From the IMG/VR virus record IMGVR_UViG_3300028925_001614, positions 1 through 27,590 of that record: 27,590 nt of DNA; one strand, given 5' to 3'. Below, one piece after another: positions 5,895 through 12,664 of this stretch. This DNA is from a virus. The notes beneath the pieces were generated by a model that ran no database searches, was not told the origin of the DNA, and saw only the letters and a program-made list of their open reading frames with translations. The first letter of the stretch is position 1. Each line of letters begins with the position of its first letter. Position numbers and translations under genes: made by a program.

Positions 5895-8047
5895 AACACA
5901 TCTCCATATTTCTTGTCATTGGTAAAACCATTGTCAGGTTTGTCATATTCTATGTCGTAAACCTTTTTGCCATTGGATCGTCTAGGTTCGACACCATTCT
6001 GACTGAGGACACGACTAGCCTCTTTAAAGTCAGGCATCCTAGGGTTAGCTATGCCCATGTCTCTAAGTAACTCAGTCATCTGTACAGGCTGTGGGTTTTG
6101 CGTATCAAATTTTATGTATTGCAACAACAAGTCTTCAACCGATGATTGAGTTCTGTAACCTTCGTTGCTTTCTTGTAACAACTCTCTTTCATCAGGTGAA
6201 AGAAACCAGTTCTTTTGTCCTTGGACATACATTGTTTCTTTGATCTCTGCCCACACTTGTTGCATGTTGATACCATGGTTAAAGTTTATACCTGTCACTG
6301 CGATACACCAAAACCTCCTGTTACCACTGGAATCTGTAAGGAACTCTCTTGCATTGACTGAAGCGTAAAACGCTGTACGCCTTTGATAGGTCGTAAACGC
6401 CCTGTCGTAGGGCAATCTAAGTTCATCTGTCTTGGCTGTGATAAAGGCTTTGAGCTGATCTATGTCACTCTTCTTAAAGGTAGACTCTATCTCACCTAGC
6501 TCTACGATCCAGTGACTTACAGCTCTTTTAACTGAGTCCTTGTCACTTGGATTGAGGGTAGCACCCTCCAGTAACCATCCATTGTTGTAGTCACACAGTC
6601 TTTTGAACCACATGGTCTTGCCTAATCCCTGTGCTCCTTGGAACACTAGGATGCCTTCTAACTCGACACCATTTGGCTCATAACAAGCTGCCACACAACT
6701 AATTAACCATTTCTTGAGCAACATGTCTTTCAGAGCTTCAGGTGTACTAGCAGTGATGGTCTTTAAGAACTCATCAATCCTAGATGTTCCATCCCAAGGC
6801 TTGCTCTCAATCCATTCGATGACAGGGTTGTATTCATTGGCGATCACTTTGAGGTAATCTCTCACCCTAGTGTGTGGCACTCCCATCTTGATACAACGAT
6901 CTTCGATCTCTACCAAACTCGCTTCTTCCTTCATGTCAGCGATAAACTTCATGTGAGGTATCTCTATCTCCATTCTTTTCTTGATGACATTGTAATTAAC
7001 TTGGATGCTGTGGGTTTTCATTACACCTAGAACATTCTCTTTAAGGTTCAACATTCTCCCTTTGTCTGAGGTTACAAAATCTACATCTGTGGGAACATCG
7101 ACAAACTTTAAAGCAGGGATAACTTCGCCACTGATAGCCTTGTGGTCGTTGTAGTCACCTTTTGTTTCAGGCATGTGTACCTCAGCCATGCCACCTTGCT
7201 TAATGATCCACTGACAAGCCTTGACTGCTTCGTTTTCACCTGTCTTAGAGTCATCGTTGTCTGCTACAAAGATGTGTTTGCGATCTTTAAGTGTCTCAAA
7301 AACGCTTTCAGCAACCTTGGATAGGTTGTAAGCATCAAAGGAAACAAACACAGGACATGACATGTCTCGATAAATGTCAGCACAAGTTGCATAACCTTCA
7401 CCATAATAAATAGTGTCTGATGTTTTAAGTATTTCTTGTCCAAGAATAAAAAAGCTACCTGCTTTTTTAGAACCAGTAAGAAAACGCTTGGTGCCATCGT
7501 CAGAGATAAATTGCATACCCACAACAGCCAAGTCATTGTTTAACATAGGAATCATTAACAGTCCTTTGTCATCAACTCTTAACCCATAGGACAAAACGCC
7601 TTTCTTTTCTAGGTATGGATGTTTCTCACATTTCTCGCCAACTTCCCACATAGACTGACTGCGTTTAGCAGACTTAGAATGTTTCTCAGCCTTCTTAACT
7701 TCTACCTCTGCTTGGAGTCTCTCTATTTCTTCTCTTTCAGTCTTGGTAACTGTCTGTCGTTTGCGATTCTCAGGTTTCCAAATCGCTGTCGGTTGATCTG
7801 TAGACACTCTATAGTCTCCCACCCTTCCAAATGGAACACTTTGATCCATCCACAGTTGGTACCAACCTGACAGCTTCCTCTCACCACCTAGGTTAATGTA
7901 AGCACGACCAATGCTTCCATCAACCACCAAACCCTTGCGTGGATCAACTTCCATGCCTTGTTCAGATAAAAAACTCGAAAATTGTGACTGTATATCTCCT
8001 GATAAAGGTCGTTCAAAATTCTTGGAAGGTGGTCGTTTTATTTTCAA
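5891..8047 (-). CDS. DNA primase-helicase (TOPRIM plus VirE/DUF5906-type ATPase)
   Basis: 718 aa. Residues 17-90 match the N-terminal segment often seen in such phage primases (IQSQFSSFLSEQGMEV). A TOPRIM domain follows: E217 in YYGEGYAT, then D263-N-D265 in VADNDDS. The second half is an SF3-like VirE-type helicase: Walker A GAQGLGKT (471-478), Walker B-like WIVELGEIES (513-522) and a sensor/arginine region SGNRRFW (574-580). It would make primers and unwind the origin. No separate polymerase is present in the window. The start is TTG at 8047 with AGGGA nine bases before it; starting at the first ATG (residue 32) would remove conserved sequence. It is divergent from the SSB gene and overlaps the ABC-GNAT gene. 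Confidence 0.85.
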   Translation of the reverse strand: MKIKRPPSKNFERPLSGDIQSQFSSFLSEQGMEVDPRKGLVVDGSIGRAYINLGGERKLSGWYQLWMDQSVPFGRVGDYRVSTDQPTAIWKPENRKRQTVTKTEREEIERLQAEVEVKKAEKHSKSAKRSQSMWEVGEKCEKHPYLEKKGVLSYGLRVDDKGLLMIPMLNNDLAVVGMQFISDDGTKRFLTGSKKAGSFFILGQEILKTSDTIYYGEGYATCADIYRDMSCPVFVSFDAYNLSKVAESVFETLKDRKHIFVADNDDSKTGENEAVKACQWIIKQGGMAEVHMPETKGDYNDHKAISGEVIPALKFVDVPTDVDFVTSDKGRMLNLKENVLGVMKTHSIQVNYNVIKKRMEIEIPHMKFIADMKEEASLVEIEDRCIKMGVPHTRVRDYLKVIANEYNPVIEWIESKPWDGTSRIDEFLKTITASTPEALKDMLLKKWLISCVAACYEPNGVELEGILVFQGAQGLGKTMWFKRLCDYNNGWLLEGATLNPSDKDSVKRAVSHWIVELGEIESTFKKSDIDQLKAFITAKTDELRLPYDRAFTTYQRRTAFYASVNAREFLTDSSGNRRFWCIAVTGINFNHGINMQQVWAEIKETMYVQGQKNWFLSPDERELLQESNEGYRTQSSVEDLLLQYIKFDTQNPQPVQMTELLRDMGIANPRMPDFKEASRVLSQNGVEPRRSNGKKVYDIEYDKPDNGFTNDKKYGDVF

Positions 8048-8062
8048 TGTCTGTTTTCCCTA

Positions 8063-8090
8063 TTGCATCATCTGTAAAAGTCTGTACAAT
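8063..8090 (+). promoter_or_regulatory. Candidate promoter for the SSB gene
   Basis: TTGCAT (8063-8068), 16 bp, TACAAT (8085-8090) on the plus strand, in the 88-bp gap between the divergent primase and SSB genes. Predicted start near 8097, leaving a leader of about 39 nt that contains GGAG (8122-8125) ten bases before the ATG. Confidence 0.5.
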
Positions 8091-8135
8091 CCTAGACTAA
8101 TTTATAACTAATTACAACCATGGAGATAGAATATT

Positions 8136-8834
8136 ATGAGTTTAACAATAAGTTCAGACAGCAAAGAATTTGCAACACTACCTGAAGGGCAACACATAGG
8201 TGTGTGTTACAAGATTATAGACCAAGGGAGCAGAAATGAAACCTACCCTAGAGAAGCAGAGCCAAACTCTGAGAATACTAAGAAAAGAAAAACAATCAAT
8301 GTAACTTGGGAAATACCTGAGCAAAAAATGGCTGATGGTAGACCCATGAGTATTTCTAAAACTTACACTGCCTCATTAAATGAGAACGCTACCTTATATA
8401 AAGACTTAGTAACATGGCGTGGCAAATCTTTCTCTAAAGAAGAGTTAGAAGGTTTTGACCTAGACAAAATGATAGGTGCACCTGCCAATCTTGAGGTAGA
8501 ACACAACACCAATGGCAACGCTAGGATTAAAGCTATCTTTAAACCTGATGAGTTTAAGAAAACAGAAACAATTAATGCAGGGATGGTTTTTGACCTCGAT
8601 GTGTATTGTGAAGAGTTTTCAGGTGATAGCACCGATGACACCAAAGCCATGTGTGATATTTACGATGGTTTACCTGAGTGGCAACAAAACCTAATCGAAG
8701 AAAGTTTTGAGCTTAAAGGTGCTAAAGAGTCAGGCACAAGTTTTGAAACACCAAAACCTGCGACCAATGGATTAGCTGATCTTGCTAAAGATGAGCCAGT
8801 CAAAGAAGTCACCGAGGATGACATTCCTTTTTAA
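8136..8834 (+). CDS. Single-stranded DNA-binding-like protein with DDIPF C-terminus
   Basis: 232 aa. The body (residues about 15-160) is rich in alternating strands and has the look of an OB-fold (GVCYKIIDQG, INVTWEIPEQ, ANLEVEHN, RIKAIFKPDEF), though I cannot assign a named family. The strongest clue is the end: an acidic linker leading to VTEDDIPF, the conserved C-terminal tip of bacterial and phage SSBs that recruits partner proteins. It would coat single-stranded DNA during replication and recombination, next to a RecE-like exonuclease and opposite a primase-helicase. It begins the short plus-strand unit. ATG at 8136 is supported by GGAG at 8122-8125. Confidence 0.75.
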   Translation: MSLTISSDSKEFATLPEGQHIGVCYKIIDQGSRNETYPREAEPNSENTKKRKTINVTWEIPEQKMADGRPMSISKTYTASLNENATLYKDLVTWRGKSFSKEELEGFDLDKMIGAPANLEVEHNTNGNARIKAIFKPDEFKKTETINAGMVFDLDVYCEEFSGDSTDDTKAMCDIYDGLPEWQQNLIEESFELKGAKESGTSFETPKPATNGLADLAKDEPVKEVTEDDIPF

Positions 8835-8858
8835 GTTTCTGATGGGTGACTTAGCTTT

Positions 8859-8867
8859 TGTTATACA
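8859..8867 (+). promoter_or_regulatory. Candidate extended -10 promoter for DUF3310/exonuclease
   Basis: TG-T-TATACA (8859-8867) on the plus strand fits an extended -10 element. No good -35 is seen. Predicted start near 8874, about 27 nt before the ATG at 8901. Confidence 0.35.
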
Positions 8868-8900
8868 TTTTGCTTTCCCTAGTTGCCCACAGAATTTGTC

Positions 8901-9131
8901 ATGATTAATAAAACAGACAATGTAAACAAGCCACCCCACTATAACCAAGGTGGGGTTGAGTGTATTGATTACATCAAACAACAACTTGGGGTTAATTTTA
9001 AATATTATTTAGAAGGCTCAATGTTGAAGTACAACCACAGATACAAATACAAAGCTGATCCACTGGAAGATTTGAAGAAAAGCCAATGGTATCTAAATCG
9101 TTTAATTGAGGAGCTATCGAATGAAATTTAA
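8901..9131 (+). CDS. DUF3310 family protein
   Basis: 76 aa from the ATG at 8901; a TTG at 8883 is in frame but has no better ribosome site. The sequence DNVNKPPHYNQGGVECIDYI, then MLKYNHRYKYKADPLEDLKK and QWYLNRLIEEL matches the DUF3310 family, small helical proteins common in phages with replication genes and sometimes described as nucleotide-kinase-like; their activity is not established. There is no clear Shine-Dalgarno. It overlaps the exonuclease gene by 11 bp, so they form one unit with it and the SSB gene upstream. Confidence 0.75.
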   Translation: MINKTDNVNKPPHYNQGGVECIDYIKQQLGVNFKYYLEGSMLKYNHRYKYKADPLEDLKKSQWYLNRLIEELSNEI

Positions 9132-9897
9132 AGAAGGCGTTTACGAAGATTTATCTTTTAACATATACAACGAGATACCTGCATACAGAGCTTCTGATCT
9201 CAAGCAAGTAGAACAATGTGTGTACACATGGAAAAACAGATCAGGGTTTTCTGAGTCTCCTGCCTTGTTAGAAGGTCGAGTACAGCACACAGTGTTTTTA
9301 GAGAACCACAAATTTGATGATGAGTTTGTTATTCAACCTATCTTAGATAGAAGAACCAAAATAGGAAAAGAAGCCTACGAAGATTTTATAGCTACTGTAG
9401 GAGATAAAACTGCTATCACACAGGACATGTACGATGTCTGCATGGAGAGAAGAAGCACTGTTGAAGACTTTATACCTAATGGTGAAAACGATAAGACTGA
9501 GCTCACTGTGTGTTACATGTTGCATGGACATCCTTTTAAATCTAGGTTTGATTGGTACGATGGCAAACATGTTTGGGATTTAAAAACCTGTCGTGATGCT
9601 TCACCTAGAGGCTTTAAACAAGCGATCAATGGGTACAAGTATCATATGCAGGCTTCTCTGTATGTTGATGCCTGTAAATCTGTGGGATTGCCTGTAGAAG
9701 GATTTTCTTTCTTAGCACAGGAAAAGGCTCACCCATATCCTTATGTGGTTTACACCATGTCTGACGAAGCCTTGGAGTATGGTAGAGCTAAGAACGAGCA
9801 GGCTTTGAATACTTTATTGGAAGCAAAAAAGAATAACTCTTACAAGCCTTACAATCTTGATGGCGTGCAAATGGTAGAGCTCACTGATTTATGGTGA
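9121..9897 (+). CDS. RecE-like exonuclease VIII (DUF3799/PDDEXK)
   Basis: 258 aa from the ATG at 9121, preceded by GAGGAG with a 7-base spacer; a slightly longer frame lacks such a site. Catalytic features in order: H56 in EGRVQHTVFLE, D144 in KSRFDWYDG, D153-L-K155 in VWDLKT, then Q177 and Y181 in YHMQASLY. This is the H...D...DxK...QxxxY pattern of RecE/lambda-exonuclease-like PD-(D/E)XK enzymes. It would resect one strand from double-stranded ends, feeding single-strand annealing recombination; the SSB-like protein two genes upstream fits, but no annealing protein (RecT/Erf/Beta) is seen here. The gene ends in a 9-bp tail-to-tail overlap with the oxygenase gene. Confidence 0.85.
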   Translation: MKFKEGVYEDLSFNIYNEIPAYRASDLKQVEQCVYTWKNRSGFSESPALLEGRVQHTVFLENHKFDDEFVIQPILDRRTKIGKEAYEDFIATVGDKTAITQDMYDVCMERRSTVEDFIPNGENDKTELTVCYMLHGHPFKSRFDWYDGKHVWDLKTCRDASPRGFKQAINGYKYHMQASLYVDACKSVGLPVEGFSFLAQEKAHPYPYVVYTMSDEALEYGRAKNEQALNTLLEAKKNNSYKPYNLDGVQMVELTDLW

Positions 9898-10599
9898 TCC
9901 ATTCTCCATTAACCATTTCATTCTTTTTCGATCATACAACCAAAATACCAACAAATATCTGTCACCCATATCCACAGGTAATCCTTTGTGCATGTGAGTA
10001 AAGCTAGGAAAAATTAGTGCATGACCTGTGGGTAAAGGTGCAACCTCACCATAATTATGAAACTCAGTGCCACCTCCTTCGTACTTACCAGTGTTCAATG
10101 GTATGACCACACTAATGTCTGCTGATTCATCGTGGTGCCAAGCACCTTGTTGTTTGTCTTTTAAATTGTAATTGGCTATTTGCACTGATCCTATGTTGGA
10201 ACAATTGCGTTGCCAAATAGAATAGATGATTGGGTTAAGAACTGTTTGCACCACAAACCACATGTTTCGATAAAGCTCAGGCACTTGATCTTTTAATACA
10301 ATCTCAGGTATCTGCCTAAGCTCATCCTCATCATCGTTGGTTTGGAATTTCATTGTTTGGATTTCATCTACTAACATCTTGCAAAACTTTCTTCTAAACA
10401 ATGGCACCTTGTAAATGTCAGGATGTATCTTGGTGATGTGTTTTTTTAAAGGTGTTTCCAACATACGATCTGTGCCATCGCTTGCTGAAAATTTAGACAG
10501 TATAGGCAAAGATTCATCAACTGCTTGATGAGTGCTGTGCATGATTGACCAATGCGATTGCATTGATAACAGGTAGTTATTTAACTTATGAATTGTCAC
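9889..10599 (-). CDS. 2-oxoglutarate/Fe(II)-dependent oxygenase
   Basis: 236 aa. The C-terminal half has the double-stranded beta-helix signature of prolyl-4-hydroxylase-like dioxygenases: H155-x-D157 (AWHHDES), the strand SVVIPLN, GGGTEFHNYG, LPTGHALIFPSFTHMHKG with distal H204, and R214 in DRYLLVFWL for the 2-oxoglutarate carboxylate. Such enzymes hydroxylate proteins, nucleobases or small molecules using oxygen, iron and 2-oxoglutarate; phage copies are frequent in marine genomes, and substrates are mostly unknown. The frame starts with GTG at 10599 without a clear ribosome site; the ATG for residue 13 is an alternative. It follows the 57-aa gene by 18 bp and runs tail-to-tail into the exonuclease. 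Confidence 0.85.
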   Translation of the reverse strand: MTIHKLNNYLLSMQSHWSIMHSTHQAVDESLPILSKFSASDGTDRMLETPLKKHITKIHPDIYKVPLFRRKFCKMLVDEIQTMKFQTNDDEDELRQIPEIVLKDQVPELYRNMWFVVQTVLNPIIYSIWQRNCSNIGSVQIANYNLKDKQQGAWHHDESADISVVIPLNTGKYEGGGTEFHNYGEVAPLPTGHALIFPSFTHMHKGLPVDMGDRYLLVFWLYDRKRMKWLMENGSP

Positions 10600-10617
10600 A
10601 TAAGAAGTTTACACGCT

Positions 10618-10791
10618 TTATTCCTCAATAAAAACCATGTAATTGTCATCTTCTAGTTTTAAGATTCCAAGTATTTCTTTGCTCTTAAATTTTTTGATTG
10701 CACCTGCAAACGACTTAGCTTCTACAATAGGAGTAGAAACTTCCATGTCACCATCGTCAGTATTTAAAATAATTGATTTAAGTATGTTCAT
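10618..10791 (-). CDS. Small hypothetical protein (57 aa)
   Basis: Starts at an ATG overlapping the TGA of the 50-aa gene (ATGA). It begins MNILKSIILNTDDGDMEVST, continues with a helix (AKSFAGAIKKFKSKEI) and ends KLEDDNYMVFIEE: a strand-helix-strand pattern of a compact alpha/beta domain. No family recognised. The coupling at both sides and coherent composition make it a real gene in my view. Confidence 0.6.
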   Translation of the reverse strand: MNILKSIILNTDDGDMEVSTPIVEAKSFAGAIKKFKSKEILGILKLEDDNYMVFIEE

Positions 10792-10940
10792 TTGCCAAAT
10801 GCCAGTTTGTGTATGATCTCTTCAATCTTACGATATTTCATTTTGTCTTCTTGGGTTTTCTTTTCTTTGTGAAAGATAGGTAAACCTTGTTTAGACAAAG
10901 CCTCAATAATGATTTCTCTTTCTGTGTCAGTTAGTATCAT
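10788..10940 (-). CDS. Small hypothetical helical protein (50 aa)
   Basis: Begins MILTDTEREIIIEALSKQGL and continues with a lysine-rich segment (FHKEKKTQEDKMKYRK) and IEEIIHKLAFGK. Almost entirely helical and charged, no cysteines. No family recognised. There is no Shine-Dalgarno, but a perfect TATAAT lies 10 bases before the ATG, so it may be translated from a very short leader or by read-through from the upstream operon. Its stop overlaps the 57-aa start. Confidence 0.6.
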   Translation of the reverse strand: MILTDTEREIIIEALSKQGLPIFHKEKKTQEDKMKYRKIEEIIHKLAFGK

Positions 10941-10950
10941 GGGTAAGTTT

Positions 10951-10979
10951 ATTATAAAGTTTTCTTAGGATCAGTGTTA
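10951..10979 (-). promoter_or_regulatory. Candidate promoter inside the 3' end of the 63-aa gene
   Basis: Perfect TATAAT (10956-10951, minus strand), which includes the stop codon of the 63-aa gene. An imperfect -35 (CTAACA) lies 18 bp upstream, extending one base beyond the listed end. The start point would be only 3-4 nt before the ATG at 10940. Confidence 0.4.
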
Positions 10980-11143
10980 GCCAATCGCTCTTGCACATGA
11001 CTGGTAATGTTTCTGTTGTAATCTCTTTCTTTGCGATCCATGGCATCAGCTTTGTTGCGATAAGAAGCTACAAAAAGGTTTTCTCCATGTCTGCCATAAC
11101 TAGGAATGTATTGGTAAACATCGTACATGATTGTGGTTGGCAT
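10952..11143 (-). CDS. Small-gene operon, gene G (63 aa)
   Basis: Product MPTTIMYDVYQYIPSYGRHG, then NLFVASYRNKADAMDRKERD and a C-terminal SHVQERLANTDPKKTL. The pattern (strand, aromatic loop, strand, helix, charged tail) suggests a small alpha/beta protein, like those that recur in phage accessory regions. No family recognised. It is the last of the seven genes joined by the conserved junction sequence (its start lies in the copy at 11141-11156) and, unlike most of the others, does not end in Val-Ala. Confidence 0.65.
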   Translation of the reverse strand: MPTTIMYDVYQYIPSYGRHGENLFVASYRNKADAMDRKERDYNRNITSHVQERLANTDPKKTL

Positions 11144-11156
11144 TATGCTACCCCTC
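11141..11156 (-). repeat. Gene-junction sequence, copy 6 (gene F to G)
   Basis: Minus strand GAGGGGTAGCATAATG: Shine-Dalgarno, stop codon of F and ATG of G fused in one block; two differences from the consensus core. Confidence 0.6.
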
Positions 11157-11619
11157 GCTTACCAAAGTTCCATGGAACATTAGCATCTTCTGACATTTTA
11201 GAACCTGCCTTATCTCTGATTGCGTTTAACAACCAGTAAGCATCTGTGTGTACCCAGTCATGTACTTCGCATGATTGATACTCAAGACATCTGACCATGT
11301 TGTAAATGTCTTCTGCTTTTAGATTACTCATACCCCTTTTATCAATCGTAGAAATATAATCATAATCATTTTGATACGCAATAATATTTTTGCATTTATC
11401 TACATAACCCTCATATTCAACCTCTGCTTGTTCTCCATATCTTGCGACTAGGCTTTGTATGTTTGCTAAAGATAATATCTCTATCAAACTTTCTGCATCA
11501 CAATCAATTTCTTTTTTAGTGATCTGATTGTATACATGGCTAAGATTACCTTGTTGTGGGTTTGATGCCCACTTGACGATCTCAGTTATGTGTTGTGGTT
11601 CTACTAAATATGCACTCAT
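11143..11619 (-). CDS. Small-gene operon, gene F (158 aa), conserved phage hypothetical
   Basis: The C-terminal segment CLEYQSCEVHDWVHTDAYW followed by LLNAIRDKAG is of a type I recall from many phage and mobile-element hypothetical proteins (consensus roughly LxYQSCE..W..T.A...L..I), with no known function. The N-terminal half has helices (ESLIEILSLANIQSLVARYG) and aromatic-rich segments (AYQNDYDYISTIDK). It is cytoplasmic in appearance and has four cysteines without a clear metal site. It ends ...KRGVA, where Val-Ala is encoded by the junction sequence shared with its neighbours; its own start lies in the most degenerate junction copy. Confidence 0.75.
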   Translation of the reverse strand: MSAYLVEPQHITEIVKWASNPQQGNLSHVYNQITKKEIDCDAESLIEILSLANIQSLVARYGEQAEVEYEGYVDKCKNIIAYQNDYDYISTIDKRGMSNLKAEDIYNMVRCLEYQSCEVHDWVHTDAYWLLNAIRDKAGSKMSEDANVPWNFGKRGVA

Positions 11620-11630
11620 TATCTTACCTC
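11617..11630 (-). repeat. Gene-junction sequence, copy 5 (gene E to F), degenerate
   Basis: Minus strand GAGGTAAGATAATG; same layout of Shine-Dalgarno, stop and overlapping ATG, but GTAGCG has become GTAAGA, so gene E ends in Val-Arg. Confidence 0.5.
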
Positions 11631-11849
11631 GTTAATTTTAATAATTTTAATACTCCATCCATCAGGTGAACACACTGTGTGTGTTTCACCTAACTCAAGA
11701 TTCTCTAAATGTTCGATGGTGAAATCACCATCCTCATCAATACCCCAGTCACCCTCAATACCATCATCCCTAAACTCTGTTATTGTGACTATCTGTGGTT
11801 CTGTATCACCATATGATTTTTCATTCCAAACAACTACGAATTCTTGCAT
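11619..11849 (-). CDS. Small-gene operon, gene E (76 aa), acidic
   Basis: A strongly acidic small protein: MQEFVVVWNEKSYGDTEPQI, then an aspartate/glutamate-rich stretch (FRDDGIEGDWGIDEDGDF) and a strand-rich end (GWSIKIIKINEVR). The pattern suggests a small beta-rich domain; acidic phage proteins of this kind are sometimes DNA mimics that inhibit host proteins, but there is no direct evidence here. Joined to genes D and F by TAATG overlaps in junction copies 4 and 5. Confidence 0.65.
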   Translation of the reverse strand: MQEFVVVWNEKSYGDTEPQIVTITEFRDDGIEGDWGIDEDGDFTIEHLENLELGETHTVCSPDGWSIKIIKINEVR

Positions 11850-11863
11850 TACGCTACTCCTCC
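11847..11863 (-). repeat. Gene-junction sequence, copy 4 (gene D to E)
   Basis: Minus strand GGAGGAGTAGCGTAATG. The 16 bases from GTAGCG into the start of gene E (GTAGCGTAATGCAAGA) are identical to those at the C-D junction. Confidence 0.7.
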
Positions 11864-12160
11864 ATTTTTCATGTGTTCTGTTATTACTTTATTAGTGGCT
11901 TTTACCAACTTATCAAACAACTCTTGATTGCAAGATATACCAGTTTTAATATCCATTCTTCTACCTTGATACCTTTCGTCATGTACACCCTCACCATTCT
12001 TCAAGGCTTCAAATATCAAAAACTGATATTGTTTTCCGTATATGGTTTCGTGTTTAGCAATCTCGGTTTTTGGCAAGAGCTTTAAATAAGCATCTTCTCC
12101 ATGTTTGTCAATAAAGTCTTTTTTACTCATCCAGTCTAATTTTTTGTCGTAGTCTTGCAT
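11849..12160 (-). CDS. Small-gene operon, gene D (103 aa)
   Basis: The frame is open upstream to 12244, but the ATG at 12160 sits in a junction copy with AAGGAGG, so I start there: MQDYDKKLDWMSKKDFIDKH. It continues with PKTEIAKHETIYGKQYQFLI and a C-terminal helix (NQELFDKLVKATNKVITEH). No family recognised; mixed alpha/beta, charged, cytoplasmic. Ends ...NGGVA, with Val-Ala encoded by the next junction copy. Genes D and E share the first two codons (MQ) because their junctions are identical there. Confidence 0.7.
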   Translation of the reverse strand: MQDYDKKLDWMSKKDFIDKHGEDAYLKLLPKTEIAKHETIYGKQYQFLIFEALKNGEGVHDERYQGRRMDIKTGISCNQELFDKLVKATNKVITEHMKNGGVA

Positions 12161-12174
12161 TACGCTACCTCCTT
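12158..12174 (-). repeat. Gene-junction sequence, copy 3 (gene C to D)
   Basis: Minus strand AAGGAGGTAGCGTAATG, identical over 17 bases to copy 1. Confidence 0.75.
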
Positions 12175-12534
12175 TTTGATAGTAGGTCTTACTTGAATCT
12201 TGCCCAAGTCTTTTAAAAGCTCTTCTGTTTGTTCTAGTCTCCAAGTAGTTCTTGCCTCATACTTATGCTCAAAGACACCTAGCTCTACCAAGACATTCCA
12301 GTGTTTACGAAAGTTTATGTACTTTTGTCTGACAGTCTTTGTGCTTGCTAACTCTTCACCCTCAATAGGATAATGCATTGCTAGTGCCAACTCATAATCA
12401 AGCTGTGCTTTTAAGAACTTAGCCACCTGTGGCAAAAGATTAGTCTCAAATGAGATGACATGAGTTGTGTCACCCATACCAGTGTTAGACATATCACCAC
12501 TGGTGGCTACTAAATAAAGTAATTCTTTTTTCAT
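12160..12534 (-). CDS. Small-gene operon, gene C (124 aa)
   Basis: Start placed at the ATG at 12534 in junction copy 2 (AGGAG five bases after an A-rich stretch); a longer frame to 12630 would overlap the whole of gene B. The product begins MKKELLYLVATSGDMSNTGM, contains TTHVISFETNLLPQVAKFLK and a C-terminal helical half (VRQKYINFRKHWNVLVELGV, RLEQTEELLKDLGK). It resembles a small two-part alpha/beta plus helical protein; the helical part could be a winged-helix-like or adaptor fold, but no family is recognised. Ends ...IKKEVA. Confidence 0.7.
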   Translation of the reverse strand: MKKELLYLVATSGDMSNTGMGDTTHVISFETNLLPQVAKFLKAQLDYELALAMHYPIEGEELASTKTVRQKYINFRKHWNVLVELGVFEHKYEARTTWRLEQTEELLKDLGKIQVRPTIKKEVA

Positions 12535-12546
12535 TACGCTACTCCT
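12532..12546 (-). repeat. Gene-junction sequence, copy 2 (gene B to C)
   Basis: Minus strand AGGAGTAGCGTAATG, one base shorter in the Shine-Dalgarno part than copies 1 and 3. Confidence 0.7.
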
Positions 12547-12650
12547 GTAATTGTGCCAATTAAGGCGATTAATAAAATTGGTACAGCCAATGCACTGAAT
12601 ACATTGGCTACTGGATTGTGGTAAAACCACATGTCGATTGTGTGTAACAT
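12534..12650 (-). CDS. Small-gene operon, gene B: 38-aa single-pass membrane peptide
   Basis: Read directly between junction copies 1 and 2, in frame from the ATG at 12650 to the TAA at 12534. The product starts MLHTIDMWFYHNPVANVF and then has a continuous hydrophobic run (residues about 17-33, including ALAVPILLIALIG) ending TITGVA. This is one likely transmembrane helix with a short polar N-terminus. It has perfect ribosome-binding and coupling signals at both ends, so it is a real gene despite its size. Small phage membrane peptides include superinfection-exclusion, lysis-timing and channel-modulating proteins; none can be singled out. Confidence 0.75.
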   Translation of the reverse strand: MLHTIDMWFYHNPVANVFSALAVPILLIALIGTITGVA

Positions 12651-12664
12651 TACGCTACCTCCTT
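12648..12664 (-). repeat. Gene-junction sequence, copy 1 (gene A to B)
   Basis: Minus strand AAGGAGGTAGCGTAATG: Shine-Dalgarno AAGGAGG, codons GTA GCG, stop TAA overlapping the next ATG. Confidence 0.75.

Noticed and set aside
11849-12244. Longer form of gene D starting at 12244
   Set aside because: Would overlap gene C by 85 bases; the ATG at 12160 has AAGGAGG and a stop-start overlap.
12160-12630. Longer form of gene C starting upstream of 12534
   Set aside because: It would cover the whole 38-aa membrane gene in another frame, and the start lacks a ribosome site, whereas 12534 sits in a junction copy.
12534-12650. Calling the 38-aa membrane peptide a holin
   Set aside because: A single short helix with no neighbouring endolysin or other lysis gene is not enough.
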